From Gemmatimonadaceae bacterium (GTDB lineage Bacteria; Gemmatimonadota; Gemmatimonadetes; Gemmatimonadales; Gemmatimonadaceae), in contig JADZCT010000029.1 of the NCBI GenBank assembly GCA_020851455.1, positions 124,001-188,000 of the forward strand: DNA of 64,000 nucleotides, written 5' to 3'. The translations under genes were made by a program, and so were the position numbers. Every line of letters starts with the position of its first letter. Position 1 is the stretch's first letter. The notes below the pieces were generated by a model that ran no database searches, was not told the DNA's origin, and worked only from the letters and a program-made list of their open reading frames with translations. Positions 25,028 to 34,821 of the stretch are shown here, in pieces.

Positions 25028-27019
25028 ATGATTCGTTTCCCGTTAATGCGGGCCGTGGCCGCGGGCGCCGCGGCGTTCGCGATGACGGCATGCGCCAGCA
25101 GCAACATTCCTCGCCAGGACATGTCGTCCGCGCCGGCGCCGGCGGGCAGGCCCGACCCCCGGGTCGGTCTCAGGCCGGGGCTGATGGATGCGGGCGAGGC
25201 AGTCAGCAACCTCAGAGTCCTTGCCAGGGCGCCGTCGCCGCCGGGATTCCTCGGCATCACGAACTCCGACCTCGCATTCACCGGCAACTACGCCATCCAG
25301 GGCAACTACAACGGCCCTGTCATCTGGGACATCTCGAACCCGGCAGCGCCGAAGCTCGTTGTGGCGGTCACGTGCCCGGCTTCGCAGAACGACGTGTCGG
25401 TTTACCGCGACCTGCTCTTCATGTCGGCGGAGGCGAACAACGGGCGGCTGGACTGCAAGCCGGGGGGTGTCCCTGAGCAGGTGAGCAAGGATCGCATTCG
25501 CGGTGTCCGTATCTTCGATATTTCGGACATTCGCAACCCGAAGCTCGTCGCGAGCGTGCAGACGTGCCGTGGCTCGCACACGCACACCGTGCTCGAGTCG
25601 CCGTCGGACATGCAGAACGTGTACATCTACATCTCCGGGTCGGCCGGAACACGCTCGCCCGATGAACTCCCAGGCTGCCTCGCGGTCGCGCCCAATCAGG
25701 ATCCCCGGTCAACCCTGATGCGGATCGAGGTCATCAAGGTGCCGCTCGCGCATCCCGAGCAGGCGGCGATCGTGAATCGCGCCAACATCTTTGCAGGCCT
25801 TACGGAAGTGCCGTCGCATGGCGAGGCCGAATCAGACCGCGCGGCTGCCGCCAAGGCCGCTGCCGCGGCGAGGGCGGCGGGCGGCTTCGTGGCCCGGACG
25901 CCAACCGGCGACGAGCTGGTTCTGGGCGGCGGGTTCACCGGCCCGATGCTCGACAGCATCGTGAAGGCGCGTGGCGGCTCCGGCGCGCCGACCGGCGCCG
26001 ATAGCGCGGCGCTGCGCGCCAACATAGACAAGATCATCGCACCGTTCTTTGGAGGCGCGGCCAAGGCCGGCGACCCGATTCCGGTCAACCGGCAATGCCA
26101 CGACATCACGGTTTACCCGGCGCTGGGGCTCGCAGGCGGCGCATGCGAAGGCCACGGGCTGCTGCTCGACATCAGCGACCCGGTCAATCCGGTGCGGCTC
26201 GACGCGGTTGCGGACTCCAACTTCTCCTACTGGCACTCGGCCACGTTCAGCAACGACGGCAGCAAGATCCTGTTCTCGGACGAGTGGGGCGGCGGCGGCG
26301 CGCCCAAGTGCCGCGCAACCGACAAGAAGGAGTGGGGCGCGGACGCCATCTTCACGATCGAGAACCGGAAACTCAAGTTCCAGAGCTACTACAAGATTCC
26401 CGCTGCGCAAACCGAGCAGGAGAACTGCGTGGCGCACAACGGATCGCTTGTTCCGATCCCTGGACGCGACGTGATGGTACAGGCGTGGTACCAGGGCGGA
26501 ATCTCGGTGTTCGACTGGACCGATCCCAGGCACCCGCAGGAGATCGCGTTCTACGACCGCGGCCCGGTGGACGGATCCCGCATGGTCATGGGCGGGTCGT
26601 GGTCCGCGTACTGGTACAACGGCATGCTCGTCAGCTCGGAGATCGCCCGCGGCCTCGACATAGCCGAACTCACGCCCAGCCAGTTTCTCACCCAGAATGA
26701 GATAGACGCGGCCAAGACCGTGCGCTGGCAGGAACTGAATGTGCAGGGGCAGCCCGCCATTTCATGGCCGGCGAGCTTCCCGCTCGCGCGCGCTTATACG
26801 GATCAGCTCGAGCGCAGCAAGTGCCTCGCGCCCTCGCGCGTGGCGGCCGTTCGGGGGGAGCTGGCGACGGCCGAAAAGGCGTCGGGGCAGGCGCGACGCC
26901 AGGCCCTCGCGGCACTCTCGTCGCAGCTCGATAACGACGCGCGCTCCTCGTGCGACGCCCCGAAAGTCCGGAAGTTGCGCGAGGCCGTGGGCGGCCTCCA
27001 GAATCAGGTGGTCCCATGA
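25028..27019 (+). CDS. LVIVD-repeat (beta-propeller) lipoprotein
   Basis: This gene encodes 663 residues from the ATG at 25028, preceded by AGGAG. The signal peptide ends in a lipobox (FAMTAC). LVIVD-type blades such as GPVIWDISNPAAPKLVVAVTC, GVRIFDISDIRNPKLVASVQT and GLLLDISDPVNPVRLDAV (key residues) repeat through the protein, interrupted by an Ala-rich helical insert near residues 270-290. The C-terminal 80 residues are helical. Function is unknown. Proteins of this family are surface or periplasmic, and the gene follows a DUF305 partner. Confidence 0.85.
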   Translation: MIRFPLMRAVAAGAAAFAMTACASSNIPRQDMSSAPAPAGRPDPRVGLRPGLMDAGEAVSNLRVLARAPSPPGFLGITNSDLAFTGNYAIQGNYNGPVIWDISNPAAPKLVVAVTCPASQNDVSVYRDLLFMSAEANNGRLDCKPGGVPEQVSKDRIRGVRIFDISDIRNPKLVASVQTCRGSHTHTVLESPSDMQNVYIYISGSAGTRSPDELPGCLAVAPNQDPRSTLMRIEVIKVPLAHPEQAAIVNRANIFAGLTEVPSHGEAESDRAAAAKAAAAARAAGGFVARTPTGDELVLGGGFTGPMLDSIVKARGGSGAPTGADSAALRANIDKIIAPFFGGAAKAGDPIPVNRQCHDITVYPALGLAGGACEGHGLLLDISDPVNPVRLDAVADSNFSYWHSATFSNDGSKILFSDEWGGGGAPKCRATDKKEWGADAIFTIENRKLKFQSYYKIPAAQTEQENCVAHNGSLVPIPGRDVMVQAWYQGGISVFDWTDPRHPQEIAFYDRGPVDGSRMVMGGSWSAYWYNGMLVSSEIARGLDIAELTPSQFLTQNEIDAAKTVRWQELNVQGQPAISWPASFPLARAYTDQLERSKCLAPSRVAAVRGELATAEKASGQARRQALAALSSQLDNDARSSCDAPKVRKLREAVGGLQNQVVP

Positions 27020-27075
27020 CGCGCTGGCATTTCGCGCACAACCCCGCCGTTCGAATCCGGAAAGTGGAGTTATCC

Positions 27076-28785
27076 ATGCACAACCGCTTGAAGTGTCGTT
27101 CGCGCAGCGCCTTCGCAGGCACCGCAATCCTCCTGCTTGCCCCGCTCGCAGCGCCTCTGGCATTCGCCCAGGAGAAGGTTGACGCCTCCACGATCGAGCG
27201 CATCAAGGACGAGGCGATGAACCGCTCGCAGGTAATGGAAATCGCGAGCTGGCTCAGCGACGTCTACGGCCCGCGGCTCACCTGGTCGCCAAACGTGCAG
27301 AAGGCGGCGAACTGGGCGATGGGCGAGATGAAGAAGTGGGGCCTCGTCAACGTCCGCCTCGAGGATTGGGATACGCCGGCCGGCCTCGGCTGGCAGAACG
27401 ACCGTTTCTCCATGAACGTGGTGTCGCCTTCGTCGTTCATCGTCGAGGCGGTGCCGCGCGCATGGTCGCCAGGCACGAAGGGGGTGGTGACAGGGCAGGC
27501 GGTCCGCGTGGAGGCGGGTTGCCTGAACGAAGCCAAGCCACGGTATGCGGGCAAACTCCGGAACGCGTTCATCCTCGTTGCCGACCCCGTAAACGCGGCG
27601 GTGAATGAGTTCGCGCCCTCCGCGACGCGCTACGCCGACTCGACTCTCGCGCGCATGGCCGCAGCCACGCTCGACGCCGCGGGTCGGGGCGGACGGGCTG
27701 GTTTTGGGCGGGGCGGCGCCGTGCCGGTACGGTCGGCGATCTGCCAGCAGCAGTTCACGGCCGACTCGATCGCCGCGGCGAGTTCCGGGCGTGGCGGACG
27801 CGGCGGCTTTGGCGGACGCGGCGGATTCAGCCCAACCGACGTGAGCGTCCTCAACTGGCTTGCGGCTGAAGGCGCCGGCGCAGTGCTCCTCGGGGACGCC
27901 CGCCACACGGGCGGCGTCATCGGCACCGACAACGGCTCGCCCCGCACCCCCGACGCACCCCAGGTGGCCGTCGTGCATCTGGCGCAGGAATCTTACGGAC
28001 GCATCGCGCGCATGATCGAGAAGAAGGTGCCAGTCACCATCTCGCTCGACATGAAGAACACATTCTTCCCGGCGAACAAGTCATCGTTCAACATCCTTGG
28101 CGAAATCCCGGGCACCGATCCCGCGCTCAAGGATGAAGTCGTCATGATCGGAGCCCACTTCGACTCATGGCACTCCGGTACCGGCGCGACCGACAACGCC
28201 GCCGGTTCGGGCGTGATGCTCGAAGCCATGCGCATCCTCAAGGCCCTCGACCTCAAGCCGCGACGCACCATTCGCATCGCGCTCTGGACCGGTGAGGAAC
28301 AGGGACTCCTCGGCTCGCGCGCCTACGCGGCGAAGCACTTCGGCACGAGCGATGAGTCGGGCTTTCATCCAGCCGCCGAGCAGGAAAGAATCGCGGCGTA
28401 CTTCAACGTTGACAACGGGAGCGGGAAGATCCGCGGCGTGTACCTGCAGGGTATAGAGGCCGAGCGGCCGATTTTCGATGCCTGGATGGGTCCGTTCAAG
28501 GCAATCGGCATGAACACGTTGACCATCTCGAATACCGGCGGCACGGACCACCTCTCGTACATCAGCGCCGGACTGCCCGGGTTCCAGTTCATTCAGGATC
28601 CGCTCGACTACGACACCAAGACGCACCACACCAACCAGGACGTCTTCGAGCGGCTCCAGCCCGACGACATGAAGTTCAACTCGGCGGTCGTTGCTGCCTT
28701 CGCATGGCAGGCTGCGCAGCGCGACGAGAAGCTGCCGCGCCCGCCCATGCCCGGTCCCACGGGCGGCCGCGGCGGCATTCCCTGA
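27076..28785 (+). CDS. Secreted M28 family zinc aminopeptidase
   Basis: This gene encodes 569 residues from the ATG at 27076 (GGAG 6 nt upstream). An ATG at 27016 overlapping the previous stop is less likely because 27076 gives a clean signal peptide ending LAAPLAFA. Zinc-binding residues are visible: GAHFDSWHSG (His361, Asp363), ATDNAAGS (Asp373), TGEEQGLLGS (Glu407-Glu408), FNVDNGSG and the late THHTNQD. A protease-associated-like domain with two Arg-Gly-Gly-rich loops (about 27678-27730 and 27781-27835) is inserted before the catalytic core. It probably releases amino acids from peptides outside the cytoplasm. Confidence 0.92.
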   Translation: MHNRLKCRSRSAFAGTAILLLAPLAAPLAFAQEKVDASTIERIKDEAMNRSQVMEIASWLSDVYGPRLTWSPNVQKAANWAMGEMKKWGLVNVRLEDWDTPAGLGWQNDRFSMNVVSPSSFIVEAVPRAWSPGTKGVVTGQAVRVEAGCLNEAKPRYAGKLRNAFILVADPVNAAVNEFAPSATRYADSTLARMAAATLDAAGRGGRAGFGRGGAVPVRSAICQQQFTADSIAAASSGRGGRGGFGGRGGFSPTDVSVLNWLAAEGAGAVLLGDARHTGGVIGTDNGSPRTPDAPQVAVVHLAQESYGRIARMIEKKVPVTISLDMKNTFFPANKSSFNILGEIPGTDPALKDEVVMIGAHFDSWHSGTGATDNAAGSGVMLEAMRILKALDLKPRRTIRIALWTGEEQGLLGSRAYAAKHFGTSDESGFHPAAEQERIAAYFNVDNGSGKIRGVYLQGIEAERPIFDAWMGPFKAIGMNTLTISNTGGTDHLSYISAGLPGFQFIQDPLDYDTKTHHTNQDVFERLQPDDMKFNSAVVAAFAWQAAQRDEKLPRPPMPGPTGGRGGIP

Positions 28786-28823
28786 TCGGCCAGGCCGCCT
28801 TGCTCGGCGATTGACACGAACGA

Positions 28824-28857
28824 AGAGCCCCCGGTGGCGTGAGCCACCGGGGGTTCT
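28824..28857. terminator. Strong bidirectional hairpin
   Basis: A 15-bp stem (one G-U pair) with a GTGA tetraloop lies midway between the convergent M28 and DUF5117 genes. It is the most stable hairpin in the window. There is no uridine run, but its position and symmetry fit a bidirectional transcription end or 3' stabiliser. Confidence 0.75.
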
Positions 28858-28869
28858 GTGCTCCGGCGG

Positions 28870-31452
28870 TTACTTCCGTGGGTCGAGTATCTCGCCGATC
28901 CTGTAGTCGGCTGCCTGGAGGTGGGCGCGCGTTTCGCGATCACCTGACTTCGCAACAGCCGCGCGTACCGAAGCGCGCAGCGATGCCAGCTCTGAGCGCA
29001 ACTGTGACTTTGCATCCTCCACCAGTGCGCCGCCTGGCGGTGCCTGCGCCGCCGCTGCGCCGGCAGCTGGAGCAGGCGGGTTGAGTTTGGAGTTCACCAT
29101 GTCGAGATACCGGTTCTGCAGGCCGCGCCGGTACACATCAATCTTCGGCGCGGCTGCCGACAGCTCGCTCCACAGCCCCTTCTGCACGTCGTCCACCATC
29201 TCGAGGAGCGTGTACTGGCCCGCGTGCATCGCAGGCTGCTCGACCAGCCGGTTGAGCCGCGCATTCTGGAAGAGCGCGGTCAGCACGCGACCCTGCGCGT
29301 TGCCGATGCGGTCGAGCATCCCGTTTGCCTCTATCCGCAGCGCAATGTCCGGGCGGATCAGGTACTTCGGCGTCTTGAAGACTTCGTCATTGAGAAACTT
29401 CACCGCCTCGGCCTGGCGCGCACGCGACAGCGGCTCGTACACATTGCCCGGCTGGCCGCCGGACTTGTACTGGACCGGCGCCCCCGCCACGACGGTCGTC
29501 ACGTGCGCCGCCTCCGTGGCCCACTGGCCAATGGTGCGGTCGTACAGGCCCGCCAGAAGTTCGTTGTCGTCGGTCGGGCGCGTTCCCGCCGGCACGACGT
29601 AGCCCATCACGCGCTCGATGTTCCTGAAGCCGAGCCGCGTGGACTTAACCGGATCCGCATCGCCTACTGCCTCGCTCTGCGTTCCGAAACCAAACGGGTT
29701 GTTGGCGCTGAAGCGGTACCAGGGAATCGTGTCCTGCATCCGCAGCCACTGCTCCAGTTGTGGCACCTCTTCCTGCCACGTTCGCGCGTTCGGGAGCTCC
29801 TTGTAGCCGTACATGATCGTGTAGTTGTCCCACGGACCGATGCGCGGGTAGATGTCGGAGAGGGGGATTCCGTCCTCCGGCTGCGCAACGTAGTTCATCC
29901 GCGAATAGTCCATGATGCTTGGCGTGTGGCCCATCTTCGCCACCCACGTCTTGCTGCGAACGCTGTCGGCGGGATACGTGGAGCTTCCGATCTGGTCGTG
30001 CTGAAGGCCGATCGTGTGGCCAACCTCGTGAGCCACACCCCACTGGATCATCGTGCCCATGAGGTCGTCCGGGAACGGGATCTGGCGGGCGCGCGGGTCA
30101 ACCTGCGCGGCCTGCGTGAAATACCAGTACTGCATCAACTGGATGAGGTTATGGAAGATGCGCGACGATCCATTCAGGATCTCGCCGCTGCGAGGGTCGT
30201 GCACGTGCGGGCCAACGGAGTTTTCTACGGTGGACGGCAGCCAGCGAACCATCGTGTGGCGGATGTCTTCGGGCGACCAGTCGGGGTCGTTGGCCGGCGG
30301 ATCCGCCGCGACGATCCCATTCTTGAAGCCCGCCGCCTCGAATGTCGGTTGCCACGACTCGATCGCCTTCCGGATGTACGGCTTCCACTTGGCCGGGGTA
30401 TCGGGGTCAACGTAGTAAGTGATCGGCTGTCTGGGATAGCAGAGGTTGCCTTCGCGGCGGTCCGAGCACTCGAGGCGCCAGCGCGTGACCCACTGACGCG
30501 CAGTGGCGCGCTGGTCGGGCGACGAGAAATCCGTGGTGCCCGCCGTGAAGAGTCCGATGCGTTCGTCGGCCTTGCGCGGGCGCATGGGCGTCTCCGGGAG
30601 CTTGATCATGCTCCAGTGTGCGAGTACGCTTTGCGCCGCGGGAGCTCCGGCCGCGCCGCCACGGCCGCCGCCGGTCACCGTGCCGCCAGCGGCCTGGGGC
30701 GTGCCCGTCTGCGTTGCCTCGACCTCGACATTTTGAGGGAACGCCGCCGTTCGCTCGATGTACGACCGCGTCTGGTCTACGGTCCCGCGGATCGCGGCAA
30801 GTTCCTGCACGTTCGTCGTGAAGAGACGGGTGACCTCGACGACGGCGGCGCTATCCGGGCCGTAGGCCTCTACGTTGAGCGTCGCAATCACCGGGCCGTA
30901 GTTGGAGTTCTGTACGGCGCGGTATTCTGGCTGCGTAGGGTCGGCAGTGATATCGAACGAGACCTTGCGCAGCACCACGCGGTTGCCGTGCCGTTCCCAG
31001 TGCACCGCAAGGTCCAGGAACTGGTCGCCGCCATAGTTCCCGAACGTATTGCCCTGCGGCGGCGCCGCGGCCGCGCGCGCGAAGCGACCGGTCATGAGCA
31101 TGTCCTTGTCGAGTTCGCGCGCGGGAATCTCGAAGTAGAGCCGGTCGCCGATGGTGTGCACCTTGAACAGTCCCGCCTTCGTCCTGGCGTCGCTCGTGAT
31201 GACGCGGTTGTACGGGCGCGGCTGCGCGGCCGCCTGGGCCGCGGGCGCTCCGCCACGGCCGCCGGCCTGGGCAGCCGTGGAGTCGGCGGGCGCAGGAGCG
31301 TTTCCCGGCAACTCCGCGCCACCCCGCCCGCCCCTCGCAGCGGCAGGGGGCGCGCCGGACGACGGAGCCGGTGTGGGCGCGGGCGCGGGCGGCGCGCACG
31401 CGCCTGCCATGAGCAGGAGCACCACTGGTGCCTTGAAGAAATTGGGAAGCAT
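28870..31452 (-). CDS. Secreted zinc metalloprotease, DUF5117/DUF4953 family
   Basis: This gene encodes 860 residues from the ATG at 31452, with a lipoprotein signal ([10 protein letters not shown]). After a Pro/Ala and Arg-Gly-Gly-rich linker comes the DUF5117 domain. The catalytic domain then has a metzincin-type zinc site [12 protein letters not shown] (His475, Glu476, His479, Gly482, His485) and a Met-turn-like [11 protein letters not shown]. This large protease family is abundant in Bacteroidota and Gemmatimonadota and is thought to degrade proteins at the cell surface. The gene is divergent from the amidohydrolase gene. Confidence 0.92.
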   Translation of the reverse strand: MLPNFFKAPVVLLLMAGACAPPAPAPTPAPSSGAPPAAARGGRGGAELPGNAPAPADSTAAQAGGRGGAPAAQAAAQPRPYNRVITSDARTKAGLFKVHTIGDRLYFEIPARELDKDMLMTGRFARAAAAPPQGNTFGNYGGDQFLDLAVHWERHGNRVVLRKVSFDITADPTQPEYRAVQNSNYGPVIATLNVEAYGPDSAAVVEVTRLFTTNVQELAAIRGTVDQTRSYIERTAAFPQNVEVEATQTGTPQAAGGTVTGGGRGGAAGAPAAQSVLAHWSMIKLPETPMRPRKADERIGLFTAGTTDFSSPDQRATARQWVTRWRLECSDRREGNLCYPRQPITYYVDPDTPAKWKPYIRKAIESWQPTFEAAGFKNGIVAADPPANDPDWSPEDIRHTMVRWLPSTVENSVGPHVHDPRSGEILNGSSRIFHNLIQLMQYWYFTQAAQVDPRARQIPFPDDLMGTMIQWGVAHEVGHTIGLQHDQIGSSTYPADSVRSKTWVAKMGHTPSIMDYSRMNYVAQPEDGIPLSDIYPRIGPWDNYTIMYGYKELPNARTWQEEVPQLEQWLRMQDTIPWYRFSANNPFGFGTQSEAVGDADPVKSTRLGFRNIERVMGYVVPAGTRPTDDNELLAGLYDRTIGQWATEAAHVTTVVAGAPVQYKSGGQPGNVYEPLSRARQAEAVKFLNDEVFKTPKYLIRPDIALRIEANGMLDRIGNAQGRVLTALFQNARLNRLVEQPAMHAGQYTLLEMVDDVQKGLWSELSAAAPKIDVYRRGLQNRYLDMVNSKLNPPAPAAGAAAAQAPPGGALVEDAKSQLRSELASLRASVRAAVAKSGDRETRAHLQAADYRIGEILDPRK

Positions 31453-31569
31453 CGTTCTCGGAGGTTTGGACTGGGAGCGACTGACGACGCCGCTGAAGAT
31501 GCCCTCCGTGGCGGAAAACCGCCACGCCGTCGTGCTCCCCGCGACCGGGCGGACCTGGATCCTCGCGCC

Positions 31570-31582
31570 TAGATTCTCAGGC
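31570..31582 (+). promoter_or_regulatory. Putative leaderless-type -10 box for the amidohydrolase
   Basis: TAGATT (31570-31575) is followed by 7 nt and the ATG at 31583, with only a weak AGG between. A clear -35 was not found. Confidence 0.4.
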
Positions 31583-32872
31583 ATGAGAACGCCACATGCC
31601 TGTCTTCTCGCAGCAGCCGTCGCAATCGCCGCGTCACGGCCCGCCAATGCTCAGCGTGGCGGGCCGCAGCGTGATGTTCCCATCCTCGTTCGGGATGTGA
31701 CGGTGATTGACGGCACCGGTGCGCCGGCCCGGCCGCACCAGGACCTCCTGATACGCGGTGGCAAGATCGCCGCGCTCGGCCCCACGGGCGCCCTCGGTCA
31801 GGCGCCCGATTCCGTGATTGATGCAGCCGGCCTCTTTGCGATCCCGGGGCTCATTGACGCGCACACACACCTCGGTAACGCGCCGTGGGAGCAGCGAGCT
31901 GCCACGCTCAAGGGCGCCATCATGGGCGGCGTCACGAGCGTGCTGACGCTGGCTGACGACGCGCGCTCCAACGGCGACCTTCAGCGCGCCGTAGTAGCGG
32001 GCCAGATCCAGGGCCCGAGGGTGTACTACGTGGCGCTGTTCGGCGGCCCGGCGTTCTTCAGCGACCCGCGCGTGCTCGACGCCTCGCGCGGGTATGCCCC
32101 TGGCACCGCGCCATGGATGCAGTCCGTGGGAGAAGGCACCAACTTCGCCGAGGCGGTTACCCTGGCGCGCGGCACCGGCGCCATGGGCGTGAAGCTCTAC
32201 GCCGCGCTCGACTCCGTTACCGTTGCGCGCGCTACGGCCGAAGCGCACAGGCAGGGGATCAAGGTCATCGCCCATTCCGCGGTTTTCCCCGGGAAGCCAG
32301 GCGACCTCGTCGCGGCCGGCGTAGACATGCTCGCACACACGCCGTACCTCGTCTGGCAGGGCAGTTCCCGGTCAGACAACTTCCTCGTGCGCGCGAACGG
32401 CGACTTCCTTGGCGTTCCAGCCAACTCGCCCGCGATCGAAAACCTCCTCGCGATGATGAAGCAGCGTGGCACCGCCCTCAATCCCACGTTCTGGGTATTC
32501 GAGCGGGGGGCGCCCGACTCGCTGCTGAATGTGCGCACTCCGTGGATGTACGCCGTTACCCGCAGGGCCAACGAACTTGGCATCCGAATCGTGGCGGGAA
32601 CCGACGGCCTTTACAACCCGCGTACGGATTCTCTGCCGACGCTGCACCACGAGCTCGAGGTGATGGTCGAGCACGGCGGCCTTACTCCGCTGCAGGCGAT
32701 CACGTCTGCCACGTTGAACGGCGCGTGGGCCTGCGGCGCCGATGCGACATCCGGCTCGCTCGTGGTCGGGAAGGATGCGGATCTCCTGCTGCTCACCGCG
32801 GACCCTTCCGCGGATATCCGGAACACGCGCGCGATCCGGCACGTGGTGCAGGGAGGGCGCGTGATCCGGTAG
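31583..32872 (+). CDS. Secreted metal-dependent amidohydrolase (imidazolonepropionase-like)
   Basis: This gene encodes 429 residues with a signal peptide ([18 protein letters not shown]). The amidohydrolase fold shows the metal motif [11 protein letters not shown], a Lys candidate in [11 protein letters not shown], His residues in [12 protein letters not shown] and DMLAHTPYL, and the late Asp in [12 protein letters not shown]. It ends with [17 protein letters not shown]. The family hydrolyses cyclic amides, dipeptides or lactones. Substrate is not predictable. The spacer to the divergent protease gene is about 130 bp. Confidence 0.88.
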   Translation: MRTPHACLLAAAVAIAASRPANAQRGGPQRDVPILVRDVTVIDGTGAPARPHQDLLIRGGKIAALGPTGALGQAPDSVIDAAGLFAIPGLIDAHTHLGNAPWEQRAATLKGAIMGGVTSVLTLADDARSNGDLQRAVVAGQIQGPRVYYVALFGGPAFFSDPRVLDASRGYAPGTAPWMQSVGEGTNFAEAVTLARGTGAMGVKLYAALDSVTVARATAEAHRQGIKVIAHSAVFPGKPGDLVAAGVDMLAHTPYLVWQGSSRSDNFLVRANGDFLGVPANSPAIENLLAMMKQRGTALNPTFWVFERGAPDSLLNVRTPWMYAVTRRANELGIRIVAGTDGLYNPRTDSLPTLHHELEVMVEHGGLTPLQAITSATLNGAWACGADATSGSLVVGKDADLLLLTADPSADIRNTRAIRHVVQGGRVIR

Positions 32873-32894
32873 CGCTGCGCGCTGCCGGGCGCTA

Positions 32895-32929
32895 CCCGAT
32901 CGCCAACGCGCGCGGCGGTGGCGATCGGG
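32895..32929. terminator. Inverted repeat between convergent genes
   Basis: CCCGATCGCCA (32895-32905) and TGGCGATCGGG (32919-32929) form an 11-bp perfect stem with a 13-nt loop, between the amidohydrolase (+) and pntB (-) stops. It has no T-run and is a probable bidirectional terminator. Confidence 0.55.
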
Positions 32930-32938
32930 CTGCCGCCG

Positions 32939-34459
32939 CTAGTGTCCTTCGTCGAGCGCCTTGATCTCCTTGATCAGGTTGCCCAGCACGCCCTTCGCGT
33001 CGCCGTAGATCATGAAGGTGTTGTCCTTTGTGAAGAGCGGGTTCTCCACCCCGCTGAAGCCCGTGCCCTTGCCGCGCTTCACCACGAACGAAACCTTCGA
33101 CGTCCACGGCCGGAAGATCGGCATGCCGTAGAGCGGCGACGCTTTGTCGTCCTCGGCGTCGGGATTTACGATGTCGTTCGCGCCGATGATCACCGCGATG
33201 TCGGCCGTCTGCAGCACGCGATTGGCGTCCTCCACGTCGGTGAGGAGCGCGCCGTAGTCAATGCCGGCCTCGGAGAGGATGACATTCAGGTGGCCCGGCA
33301 TGCGCCCGGCAACCGGGTGAATCGCGTAGCTGACCTTGCCACCATGCTTCTCGACCAACTCGTGAAGCTCGCGGCACACATGCTGGGCCTGCGCCACGGC
33401 CATGCCGTATCCGGGGATGATCACCACGCTGCCGGCGTACGCAAGCTGCGTCGCAGCGTCTTCGACCGAGATCGTCTTGGGCTCCTTCGCCGGGCCGGCG
33501 TCCTTGCCCTTCGACGACGGCGCGGAGCCGAACGCGCCGAAGATGATGTTGGCGAACGAGCGGTTCATCGCCTTCGACATGATGATCGAGAGGATAAAGC
33601 CGCCGGCTCCCTCGAGCGCGCCCGCGATGATGAGCACGTTGTTTCCGATGGCAAACCCCGTCGCGCTGGCAGCAAGCCCGGCGTACGAGTTGAGCAGTGA
33701 GATCACCACCGGCATGTCGCCGCCGCCGATGGGAAGGACCATCGAGACGCCGAGGAAGAAGCCGAGCCCGACGATCGTGTAGAACGCCCACGCCGTGTCG
33801 GGGTTGTAGATCAGCACTCCGAGCGAAATCAGCGCCACCCCGATGAGCGTGATGTTGAAGGCGTTCTGCCCGGGGAACGTGATCGGGCGCCCGGTGATCA
33901 GCTCCTGCAGCTTGCCGAACGCCATGAACGAGCCGGTCACCGTGAGCGCCCCAAACAGCACCTCGAAGCCGATCGCCGCCGCGACACCGCTGCTCATTCC
34001 CGGCATCATGCCGTCCATGCCCATCGTGAACGAATGCCGGTACTCCACTATTCCCACCAGCGTCGCCGCGATCGCGCCGAACGCGTGCGAGAAGGCGATG
34101 AACTGCGGCATCGCCGTCATCGGAACCTTCATTGCCATCGGGTAGCCGATGATCGCGCCGACCACGAGGCCGATGATGATGTACTGGTAGGTGAGGATGT
34201 GCGCGTTGAGCAGCGTGCCGATCACCGCGAACAGCATGCCGAAGGCGGCCTGCTGCATGCCCAGCCGTGCCTGCGCCGGCCTGGTGAGCGAGCGGAGGCC
34301 GAGGATGAACAGGACCGCCGCAATGAGGTACGTGGCCTGGATTACCAGGTCGCGCGTGCCCAGCTCGGCCGACGAGAGGCCGTCCTGCGGGAGGAGGGCC
34401 GCGAACACGCCGGCCATCGAATGCATCGAGGCCGCCAGGGTGGGGATCGCTGCGGTCAC
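32939..34459 (-). CDS. pntB: NAD(P) transhydrogenase beta subunit
   Basis: This gene encodes 506 residues from a GTG that overlaps the stop of the small alpha subunit gene (GTGA). The N-terminal two-thirds hold eight or nine membrane helices. The C-terminal NADP(H)-binding domain III shows VVIIPGYGMAVAQAQH, YAIHPVAGRMPGHLNVIL, GANDIVNPDAEDD and the lid VVKRGKGTGFSGVENPLF. With the alpha subunits it forms the proton-translocating enzyme that makes NADPH from NADH at the inner membrane. Confidence 0.96.
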   Translation of the reverse strand: MTAAIPTLAASMHSMAGVFAALLPQDGLSSAELGTRDLVIQATYLIAAVLFILGLRSLTRPAQARLGMQQAAFGMLFAVIGTLLNAHILTYQYIIIGLVVGAIIGYPMAMKVPMTAMPQFIAFSHAFGAIAATLVGIVEYRHSFTMGMDGMMPGMSSGVAAAIGFEVLFGALTVTGSFMAFGKLQELITGRPITFPGQNAFNITLIGVALISLGVLIYNPDTAWAFYTIVGLGFFLGVSMVLPIGGGDMPVVISLLNSYAGLAASATGFAIGNNVLIIAGALEGAGGFILSIIMSKAMNRSFANIIFGAFGSAPSSKGKDAGPAKEPKTISVEDAATQLAYAGSVVIIPGYGMAVAQAQHVCRELHELVEKHGGKVSYAIHPVAGRMPGHLNVILSEAGIDYGALLTDVEDANRVLQTADIAVIIGANDIVNPDAEDDKASPLYGMPIFRPWTSKVSFVVKRGKGTGFSGVENPLFTKDNTFMIYGDAKGVLGNLIKEIKALDEGH

Positions 34460-34773
34460 TTGACCCCCTGCCCGGGCGCCGGCGCGGCACCACCCTTCTG
34501 CTGGCCCTTGAACATCGCGAGCATGCGGTCGGTAATGAGGAATCCTGCTACGACGTTCGTCGCGGCGCAGATCACGGCAATCATGCCGAGGATTGTCGAG
34601 AGCTTGCCGTAACGCCCGCCCGCGGCAACGATCGCGCCCACCAGCGAGATGCCGGAGATCGCGTTCGTCGCGCTCATGAGCGGCGTGTGCAGGAGCGGCG
34701 GCACGCGCTGGATGACGATGAAGCCGACGAAGCCGGCCAGAATGAACACGTACAGTTGGAAGATCTGGAGCAT
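34456..34773 (-). CDS. pntAB: NAD(P) transhydrogenase alpha subunit, membrane part
   Basis: A 105-residue protein with three or four helices and the conserved TPLMSATNAISGISLVGAIV that follows the NAD domain in fused PntA. Separate alpha-1 and alpha-2 chains are the common arrangement outside enterobacteria. It ends in a short Lys/Pro-rich tail and overlaps pntB. Confidence 0.93.
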   Translation of the reverse strand: MLQIFQLYVFILAGFVGFIVIQRVPPLLHTPLMSATNAISGISLVGAIVAAGGRYGKLSTILGMIAVICAATNVVAGFLITDRMLAMFKGQQKGGAAPAPGQGVK

Positions 34774-34821
34774 TGTGTGGTTACCGTTGGTTCGAACAGC
34801 CGTGCGGCCGTGGGCAGGCGG

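Noticed and set aside
27678-27835. Gly-Arg repeats considered as a CRISPR or minisatellite
   Set aside because: The repeats are short, in frame, irregular and within a conserved coding sequence; there are no spacers.
29224-31572. 782-codon open frame opposite the DUF5117 protease
   Set aside because: The minus strand carries the [12 protein letters not shown] metalloprotease; the plus frame is shadow coding with skewed composition.
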